In this document: positions 26,401-33,537 of the stretch, piece after piece | How positions within the stretch are numbered: the first letter of the stretch is position 1 | How the letters are laid out: each line of letters starts with the position of its first letter | From: a bacterium | GTDB lineage: Bacteria > Bacteroidota > Ignavibacteria > Kapaibacteriales > UBA7675 | Reading direction: 5' to 3' | Length of the DNA stretch: 36,358 nt | Assembly: GCA_030426285.1 (NCBI GenBank) | Contig: JAUHYX010000003.1 | Span: forward strand, 1 to 36,358 | Notes under the pieces: generated by a model | What the model was told of the DNA's origin: nothing | Databases searched by the model: none | What the model saw: only the letters and a program-made list of their open reading frames with translations | Program-made: the position numbers and the translations under genes

Positions 26401-26905
26401 TGCGCTCAAAAATTTCTCACGTCAAGACGCCTCTGGAACTGCGGTGCCTATGAGCGTAGCTGACAACCTCAACGATGTGCTGATACTGTATCACAATCAA
26501 TTAAAACACGATATTGTTGTCGACAAACATTTTGACGACGTTCCCGCTATTGAAGGTTACCCGGATCAGCTGGGACAGGTGTGGACAAACCTGTTGCAGA
26601 ATTCTATCCAAGCCATGCAAGGTCGTGGCGAGTTGGGTATAAAGCTGTTTTACACTCCTGACAACGACATGGTAAACATTGCCATTACCGACTCAGGAAG
26701 TGGTATGGAAAAACAGACTCTCGAGCGTATTTTTGACCCGTTCTTCACTACAAAACCACATGGAGAAGGTACCGGGCTTGGGCTGGACATTGTACAGCGC
26801 ATTGTCAACAATCACAACGGCAAGATCCATGTAGAGAGCAAGGTCGGTCGCGGCACAACATTTACCGTTTCATTGCCAGTGAAACAACCTGGAGCAGAAT
26901 CATGA
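23408..26905 (+). CDS. Large membrane-bound multi-PAS sensor histidine kinase
   Basis: A 1165-residue kinase. Membrane segment 1 lies at about 14-33, an extracytoplasmic sensor domain at 36-226, and segment 2 at 227-250. Four PAS-like domains follow, starting near 311, 427, 554 and 678, the last with a clear PAC ending. A coiled coil (about 800-840) leads to HisKA with phospho-acceptor His858 in AHEINTP. The ATPase domain has the N box (NLLQNSIQAM, Asn1065), DSGSGM and GTGLGL. H to N spans 207 residues against 100-115 in common kinases; a helical insertion fills the difference. No HAMP is seen. The ATG at 23408 is chosen because a frame from 23324 starts inside the terminator. The gene overlaps the next receiver by 4 nt (ATGA). 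Confidence 0.9.
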   Translation: MFRAYSLSTRISIVMTVVMTVALAVLVFALSLTDDESNPQEMTDRLVHGVLNNIDRELQHMLQSSAQEVAIEYYSTGVVASAIDAATVDTSAVSAALHIGAQPEHQADGGLTSSLLIAGDATLLHVAIPEGDSSKTVYVPINLQPLFETRTTPHGTIDCALLVKDAQRGNIVRVAASQPDLLADSLPLLRGGSGTFEQDEGMWAYKASHVPQLVLATHQSPLAEPESNTIALIIAGILTWLAALPWIVGLVRYTVHDSTTRANAVVRMPKLDKSEAILAIPKELQPIANYVVEHALQRNALQEQNHILADFRKHYLHAIPELACECTQDGLITRANPAFLHVFDVATNGSQLLQQVLGLQHEQAQSSESREVVNDIPDTVHVPNATAGSNNKTEQYTVHKHRIGDAIVIVFAKDMQQHFEEHQQQLVLEKTHEVLESLPAATLLVHARTDEIKLCNVKAQALFDSHDIVGKTFPDAVMSPIATEEQSSALRVWFNSRSLSGFVYPIANAADSSEHRTVEFQQSKAIGAYRVVHVTDVSLRIEAELAAAAAQQRMKSMLEIVPLGILVFDDNKRIVLANHTLNDFLDQDINSVGTVEEFVDATVVNDADKMKLNTFAASPRNTYSAEDGAVAKSIVFKTRSGRQKVAEVRVKCIESYNRMLIVRDITQELEQQTALQESETRFKQMADNVDFMIWLTDTSNNVLYVNHSFCNTFEVSEAEYRKSPEMLFSRIHQHDREMFQDRHYIMERYGCSTPRELEFRISPPSGVMRWIRDKAFAIYDKEGNEIRRAGIAYDISEQKNAELQLQQAVLQVQDQNQQLNEQKFKLEDALDELKSAQSKLVQTEKMAALGQLIAGIAHEINTPLGAIQSSATTIDAVLNEVLKNVSEVHAMLSAEEYRAFENLVAIALDTQVTLSMKERRELRKVVERELQAHLGNNSRMAAQILVNMGIEPSNKHLQTLLKHNDVLKLLEAANRITDVSNGTKNILSAAERAGKIVFALKNFSRQDASGTAVPMSVADNLNDVLILYHNQLKHDIVVDKHFDDVPAIEGYPDQLGQVWTNLLQNSIQAMQGRGELGIKLFYTPDNDMVNIAITDSGSGMEKQTLERIFDPFFTTKPHGEGTGLGLDIVQRIVNNHNGKIHVESKVGRGTTFTVSLPVKQPGAES

Positions 26906-27309
26906 AGCCACAACTGCACTTCTATTTTATATGTGTAGATGATGAAGATATCATTCTGACGAGCCTTGAAGCTCAACTCAGGCATCACTTTGGCGGCAAG
27001 TACAATTATGAGTTTGCCAACAGTGCTGAAGATGCAGAAGAGATTATCGAAGAAATCCGCAACGATGCGAATTCAATACTCGTGGTGATCTCCGACTGGT
27101 TGATGCCTGGACAAAAAGGCGATGTGTTTCTCAAGCATGTGCATGAGAAATTGCCCGATGTAGTCACCATCATGTTGAGCGGTCAAGCCGACTCAGATGC
27201 TGTGGAACGCGCTCGCAAAGAAGCGAACCTACACGCATTCATTGCAAAACCTTGGGATGAACGCGACCTCATTGCCGCCATTGAATCGGGAATTAGTGTT
27301 GACTCATGA
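26902..27309 (+). CDS. Single-domain response regulator
   Basis: A 135-residue stand-alone receiver: acidic pair CVDDED, phospho-acceptor Asp65 in VISDWLMPG, switch Ser in IMLSGQAD, Lys in FIAKPW. It has no output domain, so it probably acts by binding a partner or as a phosphate sink or relay. It overlaps the kinase gene and the cyclase gene by 4 nt each, which makes the kinase its likely phosphodonor. The phrases LSGQAD and KPW also occur in the receiver of the next gene, and the two are probably a duplication. Confidence 0.9.
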   Translation: MKPQLHFYFICVDDEDIILTSLEAQLRHHFGGKYNYEFANSAEDAEEIIEEIRNDANSILVVISDWLMPGQKGDVFLKHVHEKLPDVVTIMLSGQADSDAVERARKEANLHAFIAKPWDERDLIAAIESGISVDS

Positions 27310-28541
27310 GCGACAAACTCACCATTATATGTGTAGATGATGAACAAACAGTTCTCAATAGCTTAGAAAGCGAACTCCGCGGTGCACTGGGCACGAATGT
27401 GAATATTGAGTATGCAGACAGCGCAAGTTATGCATTGGAGTTGTTGAACGAACTCGACCTCGACGGCGAGGAGGTTGCCGTAGTGATGTCGGATTACATC
27501 ATGCCCGGCAAACGCGGTGACGAGCTGTTGGCTTCGATCCACAAACTGCGTCCAGAAATCCGTAAAATCATGCTCACTGGACAAGCAGATTTGCAGGCCG
27601 TAGCCAATGTTGTGAACGAAGCTGGACTCTTTCGGTATATATCAAAACCGTGGGACAAGCACGACCTTTTGCTCACATTGCAATCCGCGATTGACGCTTA
27701 CAAGCGCGACCGCGAGCTCGTGCTCACCAATCGGGCCTACCGCAAATTTGTACCGCATGAATTTCTGAAGCACCTCAACAAAAAGTCAATTCTCGACGTC
27801 AACCTCGGCGATCAAATCGAAAAGGAGATGACGGTGATGTTTACAGACATTCGCGGTTTTACGAGTATTTCTCAGGACATGACACCGGCTGAAAACTTCA
27901 ACTTCATCAACTCATACCTCGGCGTCATGGAACCCATCATCGCGCAACACAATGGCTTTATTGACAAGTATGTTGGTGATGGCTTGATGGTATTGTTCGA
28001 CGGTTCTCCGGCCGATGCAATTGGTTGTGCGGACTCCATGCTCGTAGCATTGCAGTACTTTAACGACAGTGACTCAAGCTCGGATTTCCCTCCAATTGAA
28101 GTTGGCATCGGTCGGCATGTAGGCAGCATGATGTTGGGAACGGTAGGGAGCGAGAATCGCATGGACAGTACCGTGATCTCGGATGCCGTGAACACCGCCT
28201 CGCGCATAGAACATTTAACCAAATCGTATCTCGTTTCTGTGATTTTCACAGAGGCAGTGTACGAGCGACTCAACAGAGTCCAACGAGATATGTGTAGACT
28301 CATCGACCACGCGGCTGTTTCGGGTCGCAACAAGGTGGAAGCACTGTATGAGTATTTCGGTGCAGATGACGTGATCACGCGTCAGAGCAAAAAGCAATAC
28401 GCCGGACAGTTGCGCGAAGCAATTGAGTTTTTGAACACCGGGCACCCCGAGTCTGCAGCAGAAATATTGAATTCACTACGCGTGTCTTGGCCTTCCGACC
28501 CCGTAGTGCGATTTCATGTAGCACGAACCGAACAACTATAG
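27306..28541 (+). CDS. Response regulator fused to a class III adenylate cyclase
   Basis: A 411-residue protein: receiver domain (1-130; Asp63 in VMSDYIMPG, LTGQAD, YISKPW), a short helix, then a class III nucleotide cyclase (about 165-350). Metal-binding Asp181 (FTDIRGFT) and Asp225 (KYVGDGLMVLF) are present. Adenine-specifying Lys221 and Asp293 point to ATP as substrate, and transition-state Asn296 and Arg300 (DAVNTASRIE) are intact, so cAMP formation is predicted. The C-terminal 55 residues are helical. It overlaps the preceding receiver by 4 nt. The upstream kinase is expected to control cyclase activity by phosphorylation. No cAMP receptor gene is in the window, though a CRP-like inverted repeat precedes sppA. 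Confidence 0.92.
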   Translation: MSDKLTIICVDDEQTVLNSLESELRGALGTNVNIEYADSASYALELLNELDLDGEEVAVVMSDYIMPGKRGDELLASIHKLRPEIRKIMLTGQADLQAVANVVNEAGLFRYISKPWDKHDLLLTLQSAIDAYKRDRELVLTNRAYRKFVPHEFLKHLNKKSILDVNLGDQIEKEMTVMFTDIRGFTSISQDMTPAENFNFINSYLGVMEPIIAQHNGFIDKYVGDGLMVLFDGSPADAIGCADSMLVALQYFNDSDSSSDFPPIEVGIGRHVGSMMLGTVGSENRMDSTVISDAVNTASRIEHLTKSYLVSVIFTEAVYERLNRVQRDMCRLIDHAAVSGRNKVEALYEYFGADDVITRQSKKQYAGQLREAIEFLNTGHPESAAEILNSLRVSWPSDPVVRFHVARTEQL

Positions 28542-28546
28542 GTAAT

Positions 28547-29917
28547 ATGGCAACCAGCATCAATCCTCACGACAACGCAACCCTCACGTCGTACAGCACA
28601 AACACACCTGCTGAACTCAATCAAATTCTCAAACGCGTGGAGCTGGCTCAAGGTAGTTGGGCGCGGCAAACATTTTCTCAGCGCGGCGACGTATTTGTCA
28701 CCATCGCTTCACTATTGCGCGAACGCTCTGAACGCTTGAGTATGTTGATGGCCAAGGAAATGGGCAAACCTCTGCGCGAGGGTCGGGCTGAAATTGAGAA
28801 ATGCGCATCTGTATGTGAGTATTACGCCGCTAATGCTGAGTCCATGCTCGCCGATGTGGCGCTGCCAACCGAAGCACAGTATTCCGGCGTTTGTTACAAT
28901 CCACTTGGAGTAGTTCTTGCTGTTATGCCGTGGAACTTCCCTTTTTGGCAGGTATTTCGCTTCGCGGCTCCGGCACTCATGGCAGGCAATGCCGGCATTC
29001 TCAAACATGCCTCAAATGTAAACGGTTGTGCTGTAGAAATTGAACAGATCTTTGCAGAAGCAGGGGCGGGCGACGTTTTTGCCAAGGTGGTAATACCCGG
29101 ATCGCGCGTTGCTGAACTCATACAGCGCAAAGAAATTCAGGCGGTGACGCTCACAGGGAGCTCAACCGCTGGGAAGTCTGTAGCCGCGGCCGCAGGAGCT
29201 GCCTTAAAAAAATGCGTGCTTGAGCTGGGCGGGTCAGACGCTTATGTAGTCTTGCACGACGCCGACATCGCCCATGCCGCAAATACATGCGTCAACAGCC
29301 GTCTCATCAACAGCGGACAAAGCTGCATTGCGGCCAAGCGATTCATTGTTGTAGAAGCTGTATACGCTGAATTCATAGATCAAGTGCAGCAAGCCATGGA
29401 GAGTGCTACCATGGGTGATCCGCTTGATGAAAACAACGATATCGGCCCCATGGCGCGGATCGACCTGCGCGACGAGTTGCACAATCAGGTGCGCCTGAGC
29501 ATGTCCGGAGGTGCGCGCTTGGTTGCCGGTGGTTTCGTTCCCGAAGGTCCGGGCGCGTATTACCCTCCTACAGTATTGGCAGATGTAAAACCCGGCATGC
29601 CCGCGTATCACGAAGAACTGTTTGGTCCGGTAGCAGCCATTATTCAGGCCAAAGACGAAGCCGATGCTATTCGCATCGCTAATGATAGTGATTTTGGTTT
29701 GGGCGCAGCCGTGTTCAGCCGCGACATCCACAGAGCGCGAAGCATTGCCGAACAGCACTTGCAGGCCGGCGCATGTTTTGTGAACGAATTTGTGCGTTCT
29801 GACCCGCGGCTACCATTTGGTGGTATCAAGAACAGTGGGTATGGACGCGAACTTTCCTTTGCAGGCATTCGCGAGTTTGTGAATATGAAGACAATCTATG
29901 TATCAGAACCCGGCTAA
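28547..29917 (+). CDS. NAD(P)-dependent aldehyde dehydrogenase, succinate-semialdehyde type
   Basis: A 456-residue ALDH of the short Sad/YneI-like succinate-semialdehyde dehydrogenase group. Catalytic Cys260 (NSGQSCIAAKRF) and general base Glu226 (LELGGSDAYVV) are present, with cofactor motif MPWNFPFWQ, TGSSTAGKSV and the family ending PFGGIKNSGYGRELS. It would oxidise succinate semialdehyde to succinate, feeding 4-aminobutyrate or related carbon to the TCA cycle; other small aldehydes are possible. The ATG at 28547 lies 5 bp after the cyclase stop, so the gene is likely cotranscribed with the signalling genes, although the metabolic link is unclear. A frame from 28487 overlaps the cyclase and is not used. 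Confidence 0.9.
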   Translation: MATSINPHDNATLTSYSTNTPAELNQILKRVELAQGSWARQTFSQRGDVFVTIASLLRERSERLSMLMAKEMGKPLREGRAEIEKCASVCEYYAANAESMLADVALPTEAQYSGVCYNPLGVVLAVMPWNFPFWQVFRFAAPALMAGNAGILKHASNVNGCAVEIEQIFAEAGAGDVFAKVVIPGSRVAELIQRKEIQAVTLTGSSTAGKSVAAAAGAALKKCVLELGGSDAYVVLHDADIAHAANTCVNSRLINSGQSCIAAKRFIVVEAVYAEFIDQVQQAMESATMGDPLDENNDIGPMARIDLRDELHNQVRLSMSGGARLVAGGFVPEGPGAYYPPTVLADVKPGMPAYHEELFGPVAAIIQAKDEADAIRIANDSDFGLGAAVFSRDIHRARSIAEQHLQAGACFVNEFVRSDPRLPFGGIKNSGYGRELSFAGIREFVNMKTIYVSEPG

Positions 29918-30844
29918 AACGGGAATGAGCAAGGCGAGTCCAACCGAAACGCCCAAGCCGAGAGTGGCCTTACCGGCATCGCGCAGGATGAGTCGCCGCG
30001 TCACCGCAAACGGCTGATGGTGTAGCATACGCGTAATCGCAATTTCCCGTCCAGCCAACAGCCCCAAAAACACCCATGTGGTGCTCATTGGCATGTTCGA
30101 CATTTCCTTAAAAACGAACAAGATAATCCCGTAGATAAAGTCGATAATCGTCGCAGACTGAATGCGCGAGGTATTGACTTTTGTCTCAACGATATGCTGA
30201 ATTTTACCACCGCGGTTGTAGATAATGTAGCCTAACAGACCCAGCATAAGAGCACATGAGCCAAAGAACTCGTAGTCAGACAGCTGTCGCGGTAGGTATA
30301 CATAAATATTTGCCAAATCTTGGATAAGCCACATCGCCCATAGGAAACCGGTAGACAGCCATTGCAGCACGATCCAGAGTGAGCGATTGCCACCGCCCTT
30401 GTCGTACATTCTGCGCAGCCGTTTTGCAATCACCATATAGATACCAAGTGCTGAGGCAAACGCAACCGCGTATCCCAGCAAAGATTTTACCAACATTTTT
30501 TCGAGATTGGGCAGTGCAAAAATGGTGAGAATCAGAAATGTCGTGCTCACTGGAATGCCAAAGCGCGTCAGCACCACAATCACCACCGCAGGCAGCGTAT
30601 GCCACCAGGTGAGTCCACCCTCCGGCATCGGGAACTTGTCTAGTCGTCCATAAGCGATATCGCCACTGGCCCAACCATACATCAGCACACCACCGAGGAT
30701 AGCGGCGGCAAAGAGCCACAACAAAAACTTACTGCGAGTACTATTCGAACTCAGGAACGTACCTAGGGTTTGAATAGCATCGTTTGCGACAATACTGTAA
30801 GCCGCGACCATGAAACCGAAAACAGCCTCGGGGGCAAGTGACAT
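29903..30844 (-). CDS. PiT-like inorganic phosphate/sulfate permease family protein
   Basis: A 313-residue polytopic membrane protein with about eight to nine hydrophobic segments, distantly related to the PiT (Pho-4) phosphate permeases. The two inverted signature regions are visible: YSIVANDAIQTLGTFLSS (PiT: GANDVANAFG) and NMPMSTTWVFLGLLAGREIAI, with GIPVSTTFLILTIF as a third element. It is shorter than typical PiT proteins (about 400-500 residues). Ion specificity cannot be read from sequence; divergence of the N-terminal motif means phosphate is not certain. The end overlaps the convergent ALDH gene by 15 bp. It is transcribed alone. Confidence 0.72.
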   Translation of the reverse strand: MSLAPEAVFGFMVAAYSIVANDAIQTLGTFLSSNSTRSKFLLWLFAAAILGGVLMYGWASGDIAYGRLDKFPMPEGGLTWWHTLPAVVIVVLTRFGIPVSTTFLILTIFALPNLEKMLVKSLLGYAVAFASALGIYMVIAKRLRRMYDKGGGNRSLWIVLQWLSTGFLWAMWLIQDLANIYVYLPRQLSDYEFFGSCALMLGLLGYIIYNRGGKIQHIVETKVNTSRIQSATIIDFIYGIILFVFKEMSNMPMSTTWVFLGLLAGREIAITRMLHHQPFAVTRRLILRDAGKATLGLGVSVGLALLIPVLAGF

Positions 30845-30895
30845 GACATTGCAGAATTGTTACGAAAGCATTAAAGATACGTAAAATTGGCTGCT

Positions 30896-31585
30896 TTAGG
30901 AGGAAGAATCCGAGACGACCTCGAACAGGGTGTGTCCACTGCGGGCGTATTTTTCCTCAAATCTCGTCAAAAACGGCGTTTTGGGATGAATTTCGCGCAG
31001 CTCGGGATCGCGGTCACAAAGCTCCAAAGCTCGGTGCCATTCACGCGCATACACCTCCCAATTTGTGCGCAAGGTGGTAGCGGGCGCACACTGCAGCAGC
31101 AGGGGCAGGGCTGGGTGACCGTGCCAGCGCCGTTTGAGATGTCCAGGTTTCGGCCACGGATTCGGGTACAGAAGAAACACATGCTCGAACGCGAACTGCA
31201 GCTCAGCTGCGAGGCACCACACATCGGCCGCATCGGCGCGTATGAACCGCACGAGGTCATGAGCCGGCGCTTTGTTGAGTCGAGCCGCCGACTGATCCAC
31301 TGCCAGCACCTGCATATTCCGGTGCTCGGCCAGATGCACGGAGCTCAGGCCGGTACCGCACCCAACATCGAGCAGAAGTGGTCGACCACCATCTTGAGCC
31401 TCTTGCAGCAGTGGCACAACAGCAGCGCGAGTTTCCGAGCGCACATTGTGTTGCCATTTCGTACGCACATGTTTGCGCACCGTCTCCTCCAGCGCCTCAT
31501 GCACATCGAGCTGCGAAGACACCACCGGCGAGCTATGGAAACCAGCATCGCGCTCACGCGAATTTGAATGTTCATCATTCTTCAT
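30896..31585 (-). CDS. trmB: tRNA (guanine-N7-)-methyltransferase TrmB-like
   Basis: A 229-residue class I SAM methyltransferase: SAM loop LLDVGCGTGL at about 71-80, AVDQS at the end of strand 2, and the TrmB signature YPNPWPKPGHLKRRWHG (canonical PDPWPKxRHxKRR). LRTNWEVYA and TPFLTRFEEKYARSGH near the end are also TrmB features. The enzyme places m7G at position 46 of tRNAs. The order of SAM-binding motifs is normal, but the N-terminal 50 residues, polar and rich in Ser, Arg and His, are longer than usual. Adjacent tRNA-Glu is on the opposite strand; the linkage is probably incidental. Confidence 0.85.
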   Translation of the reverse strand: MKNDEHSNSRERDAGFHSSPVVSSQLDVHEALEETVRKHVRTKWQHNVRSETRAAVVPLLQEAQDGGRPLLLDVGCGTGLSSVHLAEHRNMQVLAVDQSAARLNKAPAHDLVRFIRADAADVWCLAAELQFAFEHVFLLYPNPWPKPGHLKRRWHGHPALPLLLQCAPATTLRTNWEVYAREWHRALELCDRDPELREIHPKTPFLTRFEEKYARSGHTLFEVVSDSSS

Positions 31586-31615
31586 GCAAAAAAATAACTT
31601 TTTTCACACAAACTC

Positions 31616-31646
31616 TTGACTTTAAATCATCTCAACCGTAAGTTTG
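31616..31646 (+). promoter_or_regulatory. tRNA-Glu promoter
   Basis: TTGACT (31616-31621), 17 bp, then TAAGTTTG (31639-31646), an exact TAnnTTTG match. The tRNA begins 18 bp later, a normal leader for stable RNA. Confidence 0.75.
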
Positions 31647-31664
31647 TAGACTCTTTTACAAGAC

Positions 31665-31736
31665 GCCCCGTTCGTCTATCGGCTAGGACCCAGGATTTTC
31701 ATTCCTGTAAGAGGGGTTCGATTCCCCTACGGGGTA
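31665..31736 (+). tRNA. tRNA-Glu (anticodon UUC)
   Basis: A 72-nt cloverleaf: acceptor GCCCCGT (31665-31671) with ACGGGGT (31729-31735; terminal G-T pair), anticodon stem CAGGA/TCCTG with loop TTTTCAT, and T arm GAGGGGTTCGATTCCCC. The anticodon TTC is at 31698-31700. Discriminator A is 31736; CCA is not encoded. Confidence 0.96.
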
Positions 31737-31769
31737 CGACGAAACACTACAAACCCTAGGAACCACACG
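31730..31769 (+). repeat. Direct repeat, left copy (attL-like)
   Basis: Matches 35791-35830 at 39 of 40 positions, the difference being at 31734. The last 7 nt of the tRNA (acceptor arm and discriminator) are in the repeat, which is a typical arrangement for a site-specific integration site at a tRNA gene. Confidence 0.7.
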
Positions 31770-31790
31770 GCTCCCAGGGTTTTGTGTTTT
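31750..31790 (+). terminator. Terminator of tRNA-Glu
   Basis: AAACCCT (31751-31757) pairs with AGGGTTT (31776-31782), extended by GG/CC after one mismatch, and is followed by GTGTTTT. It ends the tRNA transcript. The left arm lies in the direct repeat. Confidence 0.6.
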
Positions 31791-31953
31791 AAAGGGCTAA
31801 CACTACTGCAGACAGTTTCCACATGCCTAAATCGTACCCTCCAAAAAAGTGAACCCTAAATTGGGGGTGTTTTGAGCCCAACAACCACTCTATTTTGATG
31901 TCTTTCTACTAGATGTGGCAACGACACCCCAGCACTCACTTCGATTTCCACGT

Positions 31954-31984
31954 TTTGTGAGTTTTAGTTTAATAAGTATCTTCG
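31954..31984 (+). promoter_or_regulatory. Probable promoter of the small anchored protein gene
   Basis: The 340-bp gap 31737-32076 holds the tRNA terminator and this site: TTTG (31954-31957), 19 bp, TATCTTCG (31977-31984; one mismatch to TAnnTTTG). The predicted leader is about 80 nt. Nothing else was recognised in the gap. Confidence 0.4.
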
Positions 31985-32076
31985 ACGATCCTGTTCTCTT
32001 GCTTAGTATCGTGCACTGAGACAGATATTCCTGCTATAGCTTGTTGTTCTTTTACTCTATCCTGAAGGTGCTCAGT

Positions 32077-32451
32077 ATGAAAAAGTTGGTGGCCGTTTTG
32101 TGCGCAATGAATATTGCGTTAATGCTTGGGTGGACTTATGATCGTAGTTACTACAAATCGCACTCGGAGCAAGCGAGCAAAAGTGAAAATGCTCGCGTTT
32201 CAAGTACGGAAACAGTTGTAGAAGGTGACCTCAGAGTAACGGGAGCTCTCTATGTCAACGACATGATATTGAGTGAAAAATTGCGTTTGAAAGGTAGGAA
32301 CCCACAATTTGTTGTGACAAAGGAGTTTAATCTTGGAGTAGAGAGCATCGTTGTCATTAAATCGAACAGCTCTGAACCAAATAGTGTCCCAACTGTGAAC
32401 TTAGACGGTGTGGATTTATATGTGAATAACGAACTCATCTCGTCACCATGA
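32077..32451 (+). CDS. Small membrane-anchored or secreted hypothetical protein
   Basis: A 124-residue protein I do not recognise. Residues 1-19 form a hydrophobic segment without a lipobox, so it is either a signal anchor or a signal peptide. The rest is polar; from about residue 50 it has a short beta-rich stretch (VVEGDLRVTGALYVNDMILSE) reminiscent of a bactofilin- or tail-fibre-like repeat start but too short to assign. AAGGTG lies 8 nt before the ATG at 32077, which is preferred to 32041. It is the first gene in the island and is followed by the phosphoesterase gene 87 bp later. Confidence 0.6.
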   Translation: MKKLVAVLCAMNIALMLGWTYDRSYYKSHSEQASKSENARVSSTETVVEGDLRVTGALYVNDMILSEKLRLKGRNPQFVVTKEFNLGVESIVVIKSNSSEPNSVPTVNLDGVDLYVNNELISSP

Positions 32452-32538
32452 TCCTATTCTTTTGCCTTAAAATGGTTTCTTTCCGGAAACAACTCCAGCC
32501 ATAAAACCTGTTTCAACAAAAAAATCACCTAACAACGT

Positions 32539-33450
32539 ATGATAGACCTCATTGGCGATATTCACGGACATGCAGACAAGCTTGAAGAGTTGTTGCGGAA
32601 GTTGGGTTATGCAGAGAACAATGGCGTGTACTCTCATCCCGAGAGAAAGGTGCTGTTAATTGGCGACTACATTGACCGAGGTCCGAAGATTCGGGAGACA
32701 CTGCAGATAGTGCGAGCGATGGTTGACAGCGACAACGCCATTGCTTTGATGGGAAATCATGAGTACAATGCATTGTGCTTTCATTACAAGGACGCTGGTG
32801 GTGGACACCTCAGAAAACACGAGATCAAGAATGTCGTTCAACACTACGAAACGCTGAAGCAGTTTCAGAATCGACAGCAAGAATACGAGGGTTATATCGA
32901 GTGGTTCAAGACCTTGCCACTGTTCTATGAAGCCGAAAACTTCAGAGCCGTTCATGCCTGTTGGGACAGCAACAACATTGAATACCTGAGGAAGGATCTA
33001 GTCAACGACCGGCTAACCGACGAGCTTATCTATCAGTCTGTGAGGAGAGGCACAGAGTTGTATGAGGCCATAGACCAAACGCTAAAAGGCAAAGAATTAC
33101 GCATGCCAGAAGGGCATTATTTCCTCGACAAAGATGGTGCAAGAAGGTCGCAAATCCGGTTCAAATGGTGGGAAGATCCGTCTGCAACGACCTACAGATC
33201 CATCAGCGTTTTGCCAAACGAAAACCTGCCCGTAACACCAATTGAAACGTCTGAACTAGCGTCGCTTGAATACTATCGCGACCACGACAAGCCTGTCTTC
33301 TTCGGACACTATTGGCTTACGGGAGAACCAGCATTCTTCAAGGACAATGTTTGCTGCCTGGACTACAGCGTTGCCAAAGGTGGCAAACTCGTAGCATACA
33401 GGATGAACGACGACACCACATTGCACAGTGGGAATTTGGTGTGTGTTTGA
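32539..33450 (+). CDS. PPP-family metallophosphoesterase
   Basis: A 303-residue phosphoesterase with the PPP signature: GDIHG at 6-10, GDYIDRG at 42-48, GNHE at 72-75, a His in AVHACWDS and a late His in FFGHYWL. These provide a two-metal site. The family includes bacterial Ser/Thr phosphatases and diadenosine tetraphosphatases (ApaH, PrpE); the size and an insert after GNHE (HYKDAGGGHLRKHE and a helical stretch) differ from both, so substrate is unassigned. It is cytoplasmic. Gene position in the island suggests an accessory role. A 7-bp inverted repeat around the stop codon may act as an mRNA end. Confidence 0.85.
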   Translation: MIDLIGDIHGHADKLEELLRKLGYAENNGVYSHPERKVLLIGDYIDRGPKIRETLQIVRAMVDSDNAIALMGNHEYNALCFHYKDAGGGHLRKHEIKNVVQHYETLKQFQNRQQEYEGYIEWFKTLPLFYEAENFRAVHACWDSNNIEYLRKDLVNDRLTDELIYQSVRRGTELYEAIDQTLKGKELRMPEGHYFLDKDGARRSQIRFKWWEDPSATTYRSISVLPNENLPVTPIETSELASLEYYRDHDKPVFFGHYWLTGEPAFFKDNVCCLDYSVAKGGKLVAYRMNDDTTLHSGNLVCV

Positions 33451-33487
33451 GGGGGTGAAGAGTAGCTCAAACTCCTGCAACCCCTGA

Positions 33488-33507
33488 ACCTAGGGTTTTG
33501 TGGTTTA
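33488..33507 (+). repeat. Partial third copy of the island-end motif
   Basis: CCTAGGGTTTTGTGGTTTAG resembles the outer arms at 31774-31793 (CCCAGGGTTTTGTGTTTTAA) and 35834-35852, just after the phosphoesterase gene. It may be a degenerate internal end or a reused terminator. Confidence 0.35.
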
Positions 33508-33537
33508 GTTGGGGTGTACGGGTATTCAGTTGATATA

